Notes: generated from the sequence alone by a model not told the origin. A stretch of DNA of 14,705 bases from CAIVAT01 sp964628215 (GCA_964628215.1 CAZVNF010000098.1:1-14705); one strand, 5' to 3'. Counted from the first letter of the stretch, positions 1 to 6,645 are shown. Program-made: numbers and translations.

Positions 1-90
1 AAGCAATGTAAGCAATGTAAGCAATGTAAGCAATGTAAGCAATGTAAGCAATGAATGCAATGGATGCAATGGATGCAATGTAAACAATGT
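1..90 (+). repeat. 9-bp tandem repeat array (GCAATG core), copy A
   Basis: Ten consecutive 9-bp units run from the first base of the window. The first five read AAGCAATGT exactly; later ones drift (AAGCAATGA, then ATGCAATGG twice, ATGCAATGT, AAACAATGT). The array may extend beyond the window edge. It ends 14 bases before the preferred start codon of the dioxygenase gene. Every unit carries an ATG, at 6, 15, 24 and so on to 87, all in the frame of that gene. In most units the ATG is followed directly by TAA. The same core recurs at 7402-7472. Confidence 0.95.
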
Positions 91-104
91 TAATAATTAA
101 TGTT

Positions 105-1205
105 ATGAGCACGAATGAGGATTTTTTACCGATTAATGGAACCGACTATGTTGAGTTTTATGTGGGCAATGCCAAGCAGGCAGCGCACTATTATCAGACT
201 GCTTTCGGATTTCAGCCTTTGGCTTATGCCGGGCTGGAAACCGGGTTGAAGGACCGGACCTCTTATGTGATCCGCCAGGATAAGATCATTTTTGTGCTAA
301 CTACTGCCCTTGTGCCTGACTCCCCTATTGCAGACCACTGCAAACTTCATGGCGACGGGGTGAAAGTGGTTGCGCTTTGGGTGGATGATGCCCGCAAATC
401 GTTTGAGGAAACTACCAAACGGGGCGCCAGGGCTTACCTTCAGCCAAAAGTTGAAACAGACGCACACGGAGAAGTCGTGATTTCGGGCATACATACCTAT
501 GGTGAAACGGTGCATCTTTTTGTTGAACGAAAAAATTACAAGGGCGTTTTTCTGCCCGGATATGTAAAATGGGAACCTCTCTATCGCCCGTCCGACGTGG
601 GGTTGCATTATGTTGATCACATGGTGGGCAATGTGGGATGGGGCGAAATGAATACCTGGGCACAATTTTACCACGATGTGATGGGTTTCAAACAGTTAAT
701 ATCCTTCGACGACAACGATATTTCTACTGAATTCACTGCCCTGATGAGCAAGGTGATGGCGAGCAGCAATCTTTACATTAAATTCCCGCTCAACGAACCC
801 GCCCATGGAAAGAAGAAATCACAGATTGAAGAATATATCGATTTTTACAAGGGTGGCGGCGTACAGCATGTGGCCATGGCAACCCACAATATCCTTGAAA
901 CCGTGGCAGCCCTGAAAAGCAGGGGGGTCGAATTTCTGCGGGTTCCGGATACCTATTATGATGCATTGATTCAGCGTGTTGGAAACATTGATGAAACCAT
1001 TGAACCGCTGCGCGAACTTGGCATCCTGGTCGACCGTGACGAAGACGGGTACCTCCTGCAGATCTTTACAAAACCAGTGGAAGACCGCCCTACAGTTTTT
1101 TACGAAATCATCCAGAGAAAGGGAGCAAAATCATTCGGGAAAGGCAACTTCAAGGCGCTTTTTGAGTCAATTGAGCTGGAGCAGGAACGAAGGGGAACCC
1201 TGTAG
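105..1205 (+). CDS. hpd: 4-hydroxyphenylpyruvate dioxygenase
   Basis: Non-heme Fe(II) dioxygenase that converts 4-hydroxyphenylpyruvate to homogentisate, the second step of tyrosine breakdown, in the cytoplasm. The product is 366 residues, the usual length, with two vicinal-oxygen-chelate halves. The N-terminal half opens with NGTDYVEFYVGN, typical of the family. The catalytic half holds the three expected iron ligands: His172 (in VDHMVGNV), His255 (in GVQHVAMAT) and Glu334 (in FYEIIQRKG). The C-terminus has the family signature GKGNFKALFESIE, so the gene is intact. An in-frame ATG at 87 would add six residues (MLIINV), but it lies in the last unit of the tandem repeat and is not family-like, so 105 is preferred. 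It is the first gene of a same-strand block with fumarylacetoacetase, a flavin reductase-like gene and phenylalanine hydroxylase, which supports a role in Phe/Tyr catabolism. No clear TAnnTTTG promoter was found upstream. Confidence 0.96.
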   Translation: MSTNEDFLPINGTDYVEFYVGNAKQAAHYYQTAFGFQPLAYAGLETGLKDRTSYVIRQDKIIFVLTTALVPDSPIADHCKLHGDGVKVVALWVDDARKSFEETTKRGARAYLQPKVETDAHGEVVISGIHTYGETVHLFVERKNYKGVFLPGYVKWEPLYRPSDVGLHYVDHMVGNVGWGEMNTWAQFYHDVMGFKQLISFDDNDISTEFTALMSKVMASSNLYIKFPLNEPAHGKKKSQIEEYIDFYKGGGVQHVAMATHNILETVAALKSRGVEFLRVPDTYYDALIQRVGNIDETIEPLRELGILVDRDEDGYLLQIFTKPVEDRPTVFYEIIQRKGAKSFGKGNFKALFESIELEQERRGTL

Positions 1206-1245
1206 AATATCGAATATTGAATATTGAATATCGAATATCGAATAT
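1206..1245 (+). repeat. 7-bp AT-rich tandem repeat (AATATCG/AATATTG)
   Basis: Five 7-bp units plus a 5-base remainder: AATATCG, AATATTG, AATATTG, AATATCG, AATATCG, AATAT. The array begins on the base after the dioxygenase stop codon and fills half of the gap to fumarylacetoacetase. Units differ only C to T at position 6. The sequence is partly self-complementary (GAATATTC-like), so it could fold weakly. No function is evident. Confidence 0.9.
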
Positions 1246-1282
1246 ATAAGTGTGAAGTATGAGGGTGGTAATTGATGAATTG

Positions 1283-2533
1283 ATGAGGTCGTGGATTGAG
1301 GTTAAGATGGGCAGTGATTTTCCTGTTCAGAATATACCTTTCGGGATTTTCAAAGTGCCTGGCGGTCATGCCCGGGCTGCTACGCGGATCGGAGATACGG
1401 TGGTTGATTTGCATGCGCTTTCCATTCATGGATTTTTGGATGGGCTGGGGTTTGATTCAGGCCTGTTTGCCTGTGAGACACTGAACGGGTTCATATCTTT
1501 GGGTCAGCCTGCGTGGCGGTCGTTACGCAGTCGCCTGGGCGTAATTTTCGAAGAAAGCAACCCTGAACTTCGCGACCAGACTGATTTGCATGAGGCAATT
1601 TTGCTCCCGTTACATGACATTCAAATGATGATGCCGGTGCATGTTGGAGATTATACCGATTTTTATTCCAGCATAGAACATGCTACCAATGTAGGCATCA
1701 TGTTCCGCGATCCGGCCAATGCACTGTTGCCCAACTGGAAACACATCCCTGTCGGGTACCACGGAAGAAGTTCTTCCATCGTGGTTTCCGGAACCGGCAT
1801 TCACCGGCCAAAAGGCCAGACAAAGGCCGACAACGCTGAATTTCCCGAATTTGGCCCCTCCCTCCAGGTCGATTTTGAACTCGAAATTGCTTTTATCACC
1901 GGGCAAAAAACCGAATTGGGCAAGTCGGTTTCCACTGCCGATGCTGAGGATCATATTTTCGGAGTGGTTTTATTCAACGATCTTTCGGCCCGGGATATCC
2001 AAAAATGGGAATATGTTCCGCTGGGGCCTTTTCTGTCCAAGAATTTCGGATCGGTTATCTCCCCCTGGGTGGTAACCCTTGATGCCCTGGAACCTTTTCG
2101 CCTTCCCGGCCCGAAACAGGAACCTGTCGTGTTGCCGTACCTTCAGTTTGAAGGAAATCACAATTTCGATGTTCAGCTGGAGGTGTTTCTTCAGCCGGAA
2201 AACCAGGCTGAACAACGTATCTGCCATTCCAATTACAAATATATGTACTGGAACATGGCCCAGCAACTGGCACATCAAACAGTAAATGGCTGTAACATCA
2301 ACGTCGGCGACATGTATGGTTCAGGAACGATAAGCGGCCCTACCCCGGATTCATTTGGCTCCATGCTCGAAATTGCCTGGAAAGGCACCAAACCTGTTAA
2401 AATGGCAGACGGTTCCGAACGTAGATTCATCCACGACATGGATACGATTATCATGCGGGGATATGGTGAAAAGAATGATTTAAGGATTGGGTTCGGTGAG
2501 GTTATCACCACTATTTTACCTGCTGCGCCATGA
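1283..2533 (+). CDS. fahA: fumarylacetoacetase
   Basis: Hydrolyses fumarylacetoacetate to fumarate and acetoacetate, the last step of tyrosine catabolism, in the cytoplasm. With the start at 1283 the product has 416 residues. The N-terminus SWIEVKMGSDFPVQNIPFGIF then aligns without gaps with animal FAH (SFIPVAEDSDFPIQNLPYGVF, from memory). On that numbering the known metal and catalytic residues of mouse FAH fall at identical positions: Asp126, His133, Glu199, Glu201, Asp233 and Lys253. This is the main reason to prefer 1283 over the ATGs at 1259 (eight extra residues) or 1307 (which cuts the conserved beginning). The C-terminal GSGTISGPTPDSFGSMLE region is also present, so the gene is complete. 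It follows the dioxygenase by 77 bases on the same strand, with a 7-bp repeat array between, and precedes the flavin reductase-like gene by 42 bases; co-transcription is likely but unproven. Confidence 0.95.
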   Translation: MRSWIEVKMGSDFPVQNIPFGIFKVPGGHARAATRIGDTVVDLHALSIHGFLDGLGFDSGLFACETLNGFISLGQPAWRSLRSRLGVIFEESNPELRDQTDLHEAILLPLHDIQMMMPVHVGDYTDFYSSIEHATNVGIMFRDPANALLPNWKHIPVGYHGRSSSIVVSGTGIHRPKGQTKADNAEFPEFGPSLQVDFELEIAFITGQKTELGKSVSTADAEDHIFGVVLFNDLSARDIQKWEYVPLGPFLSKNFGSVISPWVVTLDALEPFRLPGPKQEPVVLPYLQFEGNHNFDVQLEVFLQPENQAEQRICHSNYKYMYWNMAQQLAHQTVNGCNINVGDMYGSGTISGPTPDSFGSMLEIAWKGTKPVKMADGSERRFIHDMDTIIMRGYGEKNDLRIGFGEVITTILPAAP

Positions 2534-2575
2534 CAAATGGAAATGGCACCATGCAGGATCAATATATAAAGACAA

Positions 2576-3217
2576 ATGAAAATTAGCGAGAAGGACTTTC
2601 TGCATTTCGATCCGAAGGAGATGCCGGTACCAAAATTTCATCACCTTATGCTCGGGGCTATCGCGCCGCGACCGATTGCCTTTGTAAGTACCATTGACAA
2701 GCAGGCGCGACCCAATCTTTCTCCGTTCAGTTTTTTCAATGCATTCGGGGCCAATCCGCCCATTGTGGTTTTTTCACCCTCCAGGCGTGGCACTGACAAT
2801 ACGACAAAGCACACCTTCGATAACATCAAAGAGGTACCGGAAGTGGTCATCAACGTGGTTACCTTTGACATGGTACAGAAGATGAGCGATTCCAGTGCCG
2901 ATTTTCCGAAAGGGATCAACGAGTTCGAAATGGTCGGGTTTACCATGCAGGTATCTGATCTTGTAAAACCTTTCAGGGTGAAGGAATCACCGGTACAGTT
3001 CGAATGCAAAGTACTCCAGGTAATTGAGACCGGAAGCGGACCAGCTGCCGGGAACCTTGTAATTTGCGAAATCCTTCGTGTGCATGTTAACCCTGATATC
3101 ATGGACGAAAAAGGCCGGATCGACCCCACCAAAGCAGACCTGGTAGGCCGGCTGGGAGGTGAATATTATGTTAGAGCCTCCGGCGAGGCCCTTTTCGAAC
3201 TGGCCAAACCAAAATAA
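2576..3217 (+). CDS. flavin reductase-like FMN-binding split-barrel protein
   Basis: A 213-residue protein of the flavin reductase-like (DIM6/NTAB) family, which binds FMN in a split beta-barrel. Seen: the N-terminal MLGAIAPRPIAFVSTID segment and the following NLSPFSFFNAFGANPPIVVFSPS segment, the typical flavin-phosphate region, and a C-terminal GRLGGEYYVRA segment. Members reduce flavins or simply bind FMN as oxidoreductases; the substrate here cannot be read from sequence. It lies between fumarylacetoacetase (42 bases upstream) and phenylalanine hydroxylase, so a link to aromatic amino acid metabolism is inferred from position only. The reading frame is complete and ends 16 bases before the first N gap. 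Its last 13 codons plus stop appear again after the gap (3334-3372) as part of a 55-bp duplicate, which is probably an assembly artefact and not a second gene. Confidence 0.85.
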   Translation: MKISEKDFLHFDPKEMPVPKFHHLMLGAIAPRPIAFVSTIDKQARPNLSPFSFFNAFGANPPIVVFSPSRRGTDNTTKHTFDNIKEVPEVVINVVTFDMVQKMSDSSADFPKGINEFEMVGFTMQVSDLVKPFRVKESPVQFECKVLQVIETGSGPAAGNLVICEILRVHVNPDIMDEKGRIDPTKADLVGRLGGEYYVRASGEALFELAKPK

Positions 3218-3233
3218 TGTAAAGACGCACCGC
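3179..3233 (+). repeat. 55-bp exact duplicate, left of gap
   Basis: The 55 bases here are identical to 3334-3388 on the other side of the 100-N gap. They cover the 3' end of the flavin reductase-like gene and the left arm of a palindrome. The copy stops one base beyond the palindrome centre. The length and placement fit two contig ends that share one assembly k-mer, rather than a biological duplication. Confidence 0.95.
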
Positions 3234-3333
3234 NNNNNNNNNNNNNNNNNNNNNNNNNNNNNNNNNNNNNNNNNNNNNNNNNNNNNNNNNNNNNNNNNNN
3301 NNNNNNNNNNNNNNNNNNNNNNNNNNNNNNNNN
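3234..3333. other. assembly gap (100 N), probably no missing sequence
   Basis: A run of exactly 100 N, the conventional filler for a gap of unknown size. Both sides carry the same 55 bases, so the true sequence is most simply obtained by overlapping the two copies. The flavin reductase-like stop codon would then lie 42 bases before the phenylalanine hydroxylase start, the same spacing as in the preceding gene pair. Confidence 0.9.
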
Positions 3334-3388
3334 TCCGGCGAGGCCCTTTTCGAACTGGCCAAACCAAAATAATGTAAAGACGCACCGC
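3334..3388 (+). repeat. 55-bp exact duplicate, right of gap
   Basis: Identical to 3179-3233. It contains codons for the last 13 residues and the stop codon (3370-3372) of the flavin reductase-like gene, without the rest of the gene. It then continues into the intact palindrome and the leader of the hydroxylase gene. Confidence 0.95.
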
Positions 3389-3400
3389 GGTGCGTCTCTA
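3375..3400. repeat. palindromic intergenic repeat (REP-like)
   Basis: A perfect 20-bp palindrome at 3378-3397 (AGACGCACCG and its reverse complement). After one mismatched pair it continues with two further pairs on each side, to 3375-3400. It lies between the flavin reductase-like and hydroxylase genes. No T-run follows, so it is not a classical terminator. From memory, near-identical GACGCACCGCGGTGCGTC palindromes are common intergenic repeats in Bacteroidota. The 12-bp left arm GTAAAGACGCAC occurs again alone at 13101-13112. Confidence 0.85.
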
Positions 3401-3414
3401 TAAAAATAAAAAAA

Positions 3415-5145
3415 ATGGAAACCAACCCAATCCTCGATAGCCTTCCCAGGCACCTGATGAGCCTGGTGATAGAACAGCCATACAACGAATACACACCTCA
3501 GGATCAGGCACTTTGGCGCTATGTGATGCGACAGAATGTGCGCTACCTCGGAAAGGTTGCCCATGGATCTTATCTTGAAGGGTTGCGAAAAACCGGTATC
3601 AGCCTTGAGACGATCCCGAGCATGTATGGCATGAACCGCATTCTTAAAGATATTGGCTGGGCTGCTGTTGCAGTGGACGGATTTGTACCTCCTTCCGCGT
3701 TCATGGCTTTCCAGGCGTATAATGTGCTGGTGATCGCAGCGGATATCCGCCCCATGGATCAGATTGGATACACCCCGGCACCCGACATCATTCATGAAGC
3801 CGCCGGGCATGCTCCGATCATCGCCGATCCGGAATACTCCGTATTCCTGCGCCGTTTCGGAGAAATTGGATCAAAGGCCTTTTTGTCGCCCCAGGATTAT
3901 GCGCTCTATGAAGCCATTCGCCATCTTTCGATCGTGAAAGCAGATCCCTATTCAGATCAGGAAACAATTCACGCGGCTGAAAACCGGCTGAATGATATTT
4001 CAAACAACATGGGTGAACCTTCGGAACTTGCGCTCATCAGGAACCTTCACTGGTGGACCGTAGAATATGGACTGATCGGGGATCCCGATGATCCTAAGAT
4101 TTACGGCGCCGGACTTCTCTCATCAATTGCCGAGAGTTTCCATTGCCTTACACCGGCTGTAAAAAAAATCCCGCTTACCATAGAAGCAGCTAATTACAAT
4201 TATGACATTACCGAGCCACAGCCTCAGCTTTTTATCACCCCCGATTTTGAATCATTAAACCGTGTTCTCGACGAATTCACCCTCACCATGTCGCTGGCCC
4301 GCGGGGGTGTATATGGATTGAAACAGGCGATCAGATCAGGAAATACCGGCACCGCGGTATACTCATCCGGATTGCAGGTTTCGGGGACGGTCACAGAGGT
4401 GCTGGAAAAGAATGGAGAACCTGCATACCTCAGAACCACAGGTGCAACAACCCTGAATTTTGACGGCAAAGAATTGCCCGGGCACAACAAGACCTACCAT
4501 GCACATGGCTTTGGCTCACCTGTTGGCAGGGTTAAGAACCTGTCGGTGCCCCTGGAGAATTTTTCGGAGGAAGAACTTGACCAGATCGGCTTAACCGAAG
4601 GTGAACCCGTTAATCTTGAATTTGAATCGGGGGTAACCGTGACCGGGAAAGTACTCAGCAAAACCATCCGCGACGGGCATCTGATCCTTATCAGCTTTAC
4701 CGGTTGCGAGGTAACATGGGATGGAAAAATCCTGTTTGAGCCCGGGTGGGGAACCTTTGACATGGCGGTTGGAAAGAGCATTATTTCGGTATTTTCAGGC
4801 CCAGCCGATCCCGATGCGTTTGGGTTAAGTTATCCGGCACCGGAAGAAAAGACCCATAAAATCATTCACACCGAAACAGCAAAGAAATTACACGCCCTGT
4901 ATCAGCAGGTTCGTGACATCCGTGAACAGAATTGCTCATTTGCCCTGCTGCCTTCCCTTTGGCAGCAATTACGGCACGATCATCCCGACGATTGGCTTTG
5001 TGCCCTGGAGATACTGGAATTACTGAAAGAAAAGCACATAGAGGATCATTTCACCCGGGAAGTCACACAATTCCTTGTTTCAAAAAAATCAGAAGGAGAA
5101 TCCATGTCGAAACTTATCGACGACGGTTTGGCCATGCTTACTTAG
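3415..5145 (+). CDS. phhA: phenylalanine 4-hydroxylase-like aromatic amino acid hydroxylase with C-terminal extension
   Basis: Pterin-dependent non-heme iron hydroxylase, most likely phenylalanine to tyrosine. Of 576 residues, roughly the first 300 form the catalytic domain. The iron facial triad is visible: His127 and His132 in DIIHEAAGHAPIIADPEY, and Glu217 in LHWWTVEYGLI. There is no N-terminal ACT regulatory domain as in animal enzymes. Residues about 310-576 form a long extension with no counterpart in the roughly 260-300 residue proteobacterial enzymes; it looks beta-rich up to about 465 (for example SFTGCEVTWDGKILFEPGWGTFDM) and helical afterwards. Long versions of this kind are known in Bacteroidota; the role of the extension is not known to me. 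The start at 3415 follows an A-rich leader without a Shine-Dalgarno sequence. Neighbouring Tyr-catabolic genes support Phe as substrate, but Trp or Tyr cannot be excluded. The last 8 bases overlap the convergent DedA gene. Confidence 0.9.
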   Translation: METNPILDSLPRHLMSLVIEQPYNEYTPQDQALWRYVMRQNVRYLGKVAHGSYLEGLRKTGISLETIPSMYGMNRILKDIGWAAVAVDGFVPPSAFMAFQAYNVLVIAADIRPMDQIGYTPAPDIIHEAAGHAPIIADPEYSVFLRRFGEIGSKAFLSPQDYALYEAIRHLSIVKADPYSDQETIHAAENRLNDISNNMGEPSELALIRNLHWWTVEYGLIGDPDDPKIYGAGLLSSIAESFHCLTPAVKKIPLTIEAANYNYDITEPQPQLFITPDFESLNRVLDEFTLTMSLARGGVYGLKQAIRSGNTGTAVYSSGLQVSGTVTEVLEKNGEPAYLRTTGATTLNFDGKELPGHNKTYHAHGFGSPVGRVKNLSVPLENFSEEELDQIGLTEGEPVNLEFESGVTVTGKVLSKTIRDGHLILISFTGCEVTWDGKILFEPGWGTFDMAVGKSIISVFSGPADPDAFGLSYPAPEEKTHKIIHTETAKKLHALYQQVRDIREQNCSFALLPSLWQQLRHDHPDDWLCALEILELLKEKHIEDHFTREVTQFLVSKKSEGESMSKLIDDGLAMLT

Positions 5146-5764
5146 GGCGCCTCTTGTATTTGATGACCCCGCGCACCATGATCGTCATGGTTACCACCGT
5201 TATTCCAAGTACAAAATACTCAATATTGTCAATGGATGCCGGGATCTTTTTTCCAACCAGGTAGCCCAGTGGTATAAGGGTTCCTGCCCATAAAAGGGCT
5301 CCCACAACATTATACAGATTGAACTTCCAGAAATTAATCTCGATGGTACCTGCCAGAATGGGTACAAAAGTACGGATGACCGGTAAAAAACGGCCGGCTA
5401 TCAGAGCAAGGCCACCATATTTTTCATAATATGCCCGGGAATTATCAAAATGCCGCTGCTTGAAAAAGAAGGTGTCCTTTTTCTTCAGCAAACGTGTACC
5501 AAAAAACTTTCCAGTATAATAACCGGTAAGGTTACCCGCAATGGCTGCGGCAGCCACACTGAATACCAGTACCCATATATTGACTGCCAGATCGCTTCCG
5601 CAAAGCAATCCTGCAGTAAACAACAACGCATCTCCGGGAAAAATAAAACCAATGATCAACCCCGTTTCGGCATAAATCACCAATAGCAGGAGTGCAAGCC
5701 CTCCGTAATGAATCAGCTTTTCTGAATTTAAGAGGATTTCAAAAAATTCTCTGAGGTTTTCCAT
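5138..5764 (-). CDS. DedA family membrane protein
   Basis: Integral inner-membrane protein of the DedA (SNARE-associated/VTT) superfamily, whose members help with membrane homeostasis, proton-dependent drug resistance and lipid-carrier flipping. The 208 residues match the family length. Visible family features are the reentrant-loop acids Glu33 and Asp45 (in AETGLIIGFIFPGD), with the same spacing as the essential pair in E. coli YqjA, and Arg125 and Arg131 in GRFLPVIRTFVPILAG, again with the known spacing. Several hydrophobic segments (about 22-42, 64-82, 150-172, 184-200) fit a multi-spanning topology, and the C-terminus is basic (KYKRRPK). It starts 8 bases after the stop of the small gene at 5773-5994, so the two are likely co-transcribed. 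Its stop overlaps the hydroxylase stop by 8 bases, leaving no room for a terminator between them. The specific transported lipid cannot be inferred. Confidence 0.92.
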   Translation of the reverse strand: MENLREFFEILLNSEKLIHYGGLALLLLVIYAETGLIIGFIFPGDALLFTAGLLCGSDLAVNIWVLVFSVAAAAIAGNLTGYYTGKFFGTRLLKKKDTFFFKQRHFDNSRAYYEKYGGLALIAGRFLPVIRTFVPILAGTIEINFWKFNLYNVVGALLWAGTLIPLGYLVGKKIPASIDNIEYFVLGITVVTMTIMVRGVIKYKRRPK

Positions 5765-5772
5765 CCAGAGAA

Positions 5773-5994
5773 TTACTGTTTAATAATTTCTTCGTAAATC
5801 ATGAGGATCTCCTCTTTGTATTTTCCGGGAGCTTCCACATATCCCCAGCCAAATTCCATTTCCATGATTCCACCCAGGGCAGTATCATCAGAAGTGACAA
5901 TTCCATGGGGAATTTTCCGGTCGGCAAGAACCTCTTCAAGCAGATTTGCTTCAAATTCATTGTTCAAAACAAGGATTTTGTCATAGGTTTCCAT
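5773..5994 (-). CDS. small DUF2007-like protein
   Basis: A 73-residue acidic soluble protein with no signal peptide or membrane segment. The pattern ILVLNNEFEANLLEEVLADRKIPHGI, followed by a short variable loop and a C-terminal helix (YKEEILMIYEEII), resembles DUF2007 'putative signal transducing' proteins, which typically show an EAxLLxxxLxxxxIP motif. The assignment is by pattern only. Function is unknown; such proteins often sit beside membrane protein genes. Here the stop is 8 bases before the DedA start, so the two probably form one transcript. A possible promoter lies at 6012-6019, 45 bases separating it from the next gene upstream. Confidence 0.6.
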   Translation of the reverse strand: METYDKILVLNNEFEANLLEEVLADRKIPHGIVTSDDTALGGIMEMEFGWGYVEAPGKYKEEILMIYEEIIKQ

Positions 5995-6011
5995 AGCTGG
6001 TTATTTTTCTA

Positions 6012-6019
6012 CTAAGATA
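6012..6019 (-). promoter_or_regulatory. possible -7 element for the DUF2007-like/DedA pair
   Basis: On the minus strand this reads TATCTTAG, one mismatch from the Bacteroidota -7 consensus TAnnTTTG. It ends 17 bases upstream of the start at 5994, a typical distance. A TTTG lies just upstream of it but too close to act as a -33 element. Weak evidence. Confidence 0.3.
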
Positions 6020-6039
6020 CAAACCTTTTGCATAGTTCC

Positions 6040-6645
6040 TTATGATTTTACAGTTTTCTGGAAAGGATTTAACATTGAAAAAATAGATTTGTTCTTCCGG
6101 TCAAAATAACCGCCACTCACAACTTTCACTTCATCAATGGTATAAAATGCGGTAGGGTTGTGCTGCTTGATGATACCGATCACATAGGCTGCCTCTTTCC
6201 GGCGGATGGTGGTGAAAAGCATCTTTGTGGGCCCCATCATGCCATCAACCGGCACTACTGTTACTCCAAAATTTTCCGCCCGCAGATGTGCGATCAGATC
6301 GGTGGTGTCTTTTTGGGGAATCACCCGGATGACGACAGTGCCGATGGATAGCTTTTCTTCCAGCAGGATGCCGAAATAATTTCCTGCCGCATACCCGCTG
6401 GCAAACGCCAGGTAGCAGTAAAAATTATCGAGCTGCTTCATGATCTGTCCGATCGCCACCAGCCAGATAAAAGATTCGAAAAAGGCAAAGACCGGGGCAA
6501 GCCGTTTCAGTCCTTTGGCAGCAAAAATAAGCCGCAAGGTGCCTATTGACTGGTCGATGATGCGGAAAAAGAAAATCAGCAACGGAAGTACAAGGTACAT
6601 AAAGGTTTCATTGTCGAAAAACCTGGAAAAATAATCGAGATTCAT
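6040..6645 (-). CDS. UPF0316 membrane protein (DUF5698/DUF2179)
   Basis: A 201-residue protein of the UPF0316 family. The first part carries about three hydrophobic segments (residues about 15-35, 50-68, 78-95) with the sequence SIGTLRLIFAAKGLKRLAPVFAFFESFIWLVAIGQIM characteristic of the family (DUF5698). Residues about 105-180 form a cytoplasmic DUF2179 domain (GTVVIRVIPQKDTTDLIAHLR, then RRKEAAYVIGIIKQHNPTAFYTIDEV), also found at the C-terminus of YitT proteins. The biochemical role of the family is unknown. It starts 10 bases after the stop of the Gdx-like exporter gene, so the two are probably one operon. Confidence 0.85.
   Translation of the reverse strand: MNLDYFSRFFDNETFMYLVLPLLIFFFRIIDQSIGTLRLIFAAKGLKRLAPVFAFFESFIWLVAIGQIMKQLDNFYCYLAFASGYAAGNYFGILLEEKLSIGTVVIRVIPQKDTTDLIAHLRAENFGVTVVPVDGMMGPTKMLFTTIRRKEAAYVIGIIKQHNPTAFYTIDEVKVVSGGYFDRKNKSIFSMLNPFQKTVKS

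Noticed and set aside
1..90. The GCAATG arrays as a CRISPR or an origin iteron array.
   Set aside because: The units are 9 bp without spacers, no cas genes are present, and there is no dnaA, rep gene or DnaA-box cluster nearby.
87..104. Start of the dioxygenase at 87.
   Set aside because: This ATG is part of the last repeat unit and adds MLIINV, which is unlike the family's beginning; 105 fits better. It remains possible.
1259..1282. Start of fumarylacetoacetase at 1259.
   Set aside because: Starting at 1283 gives an ungapped N-terminal match to animal FAH and identical active-site numbering, so the extra eight residues are probably untranslated.
3334..3372. A second, truncated copy of the flavin reductase-like gene.
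   Set aside because: Only the last 13 codons are present, inside an exact 55-bp duplicate that ends at the gap; contig-end overlap is the simpler explanation.
3166..3810. Minus-strand open frames running through the 100-N gap near 3234-3333.
   Set aside because: They exist only because N codons are not stops, and they lie antisense to the well-supported flavin reductase-like and hydroxylase genes.
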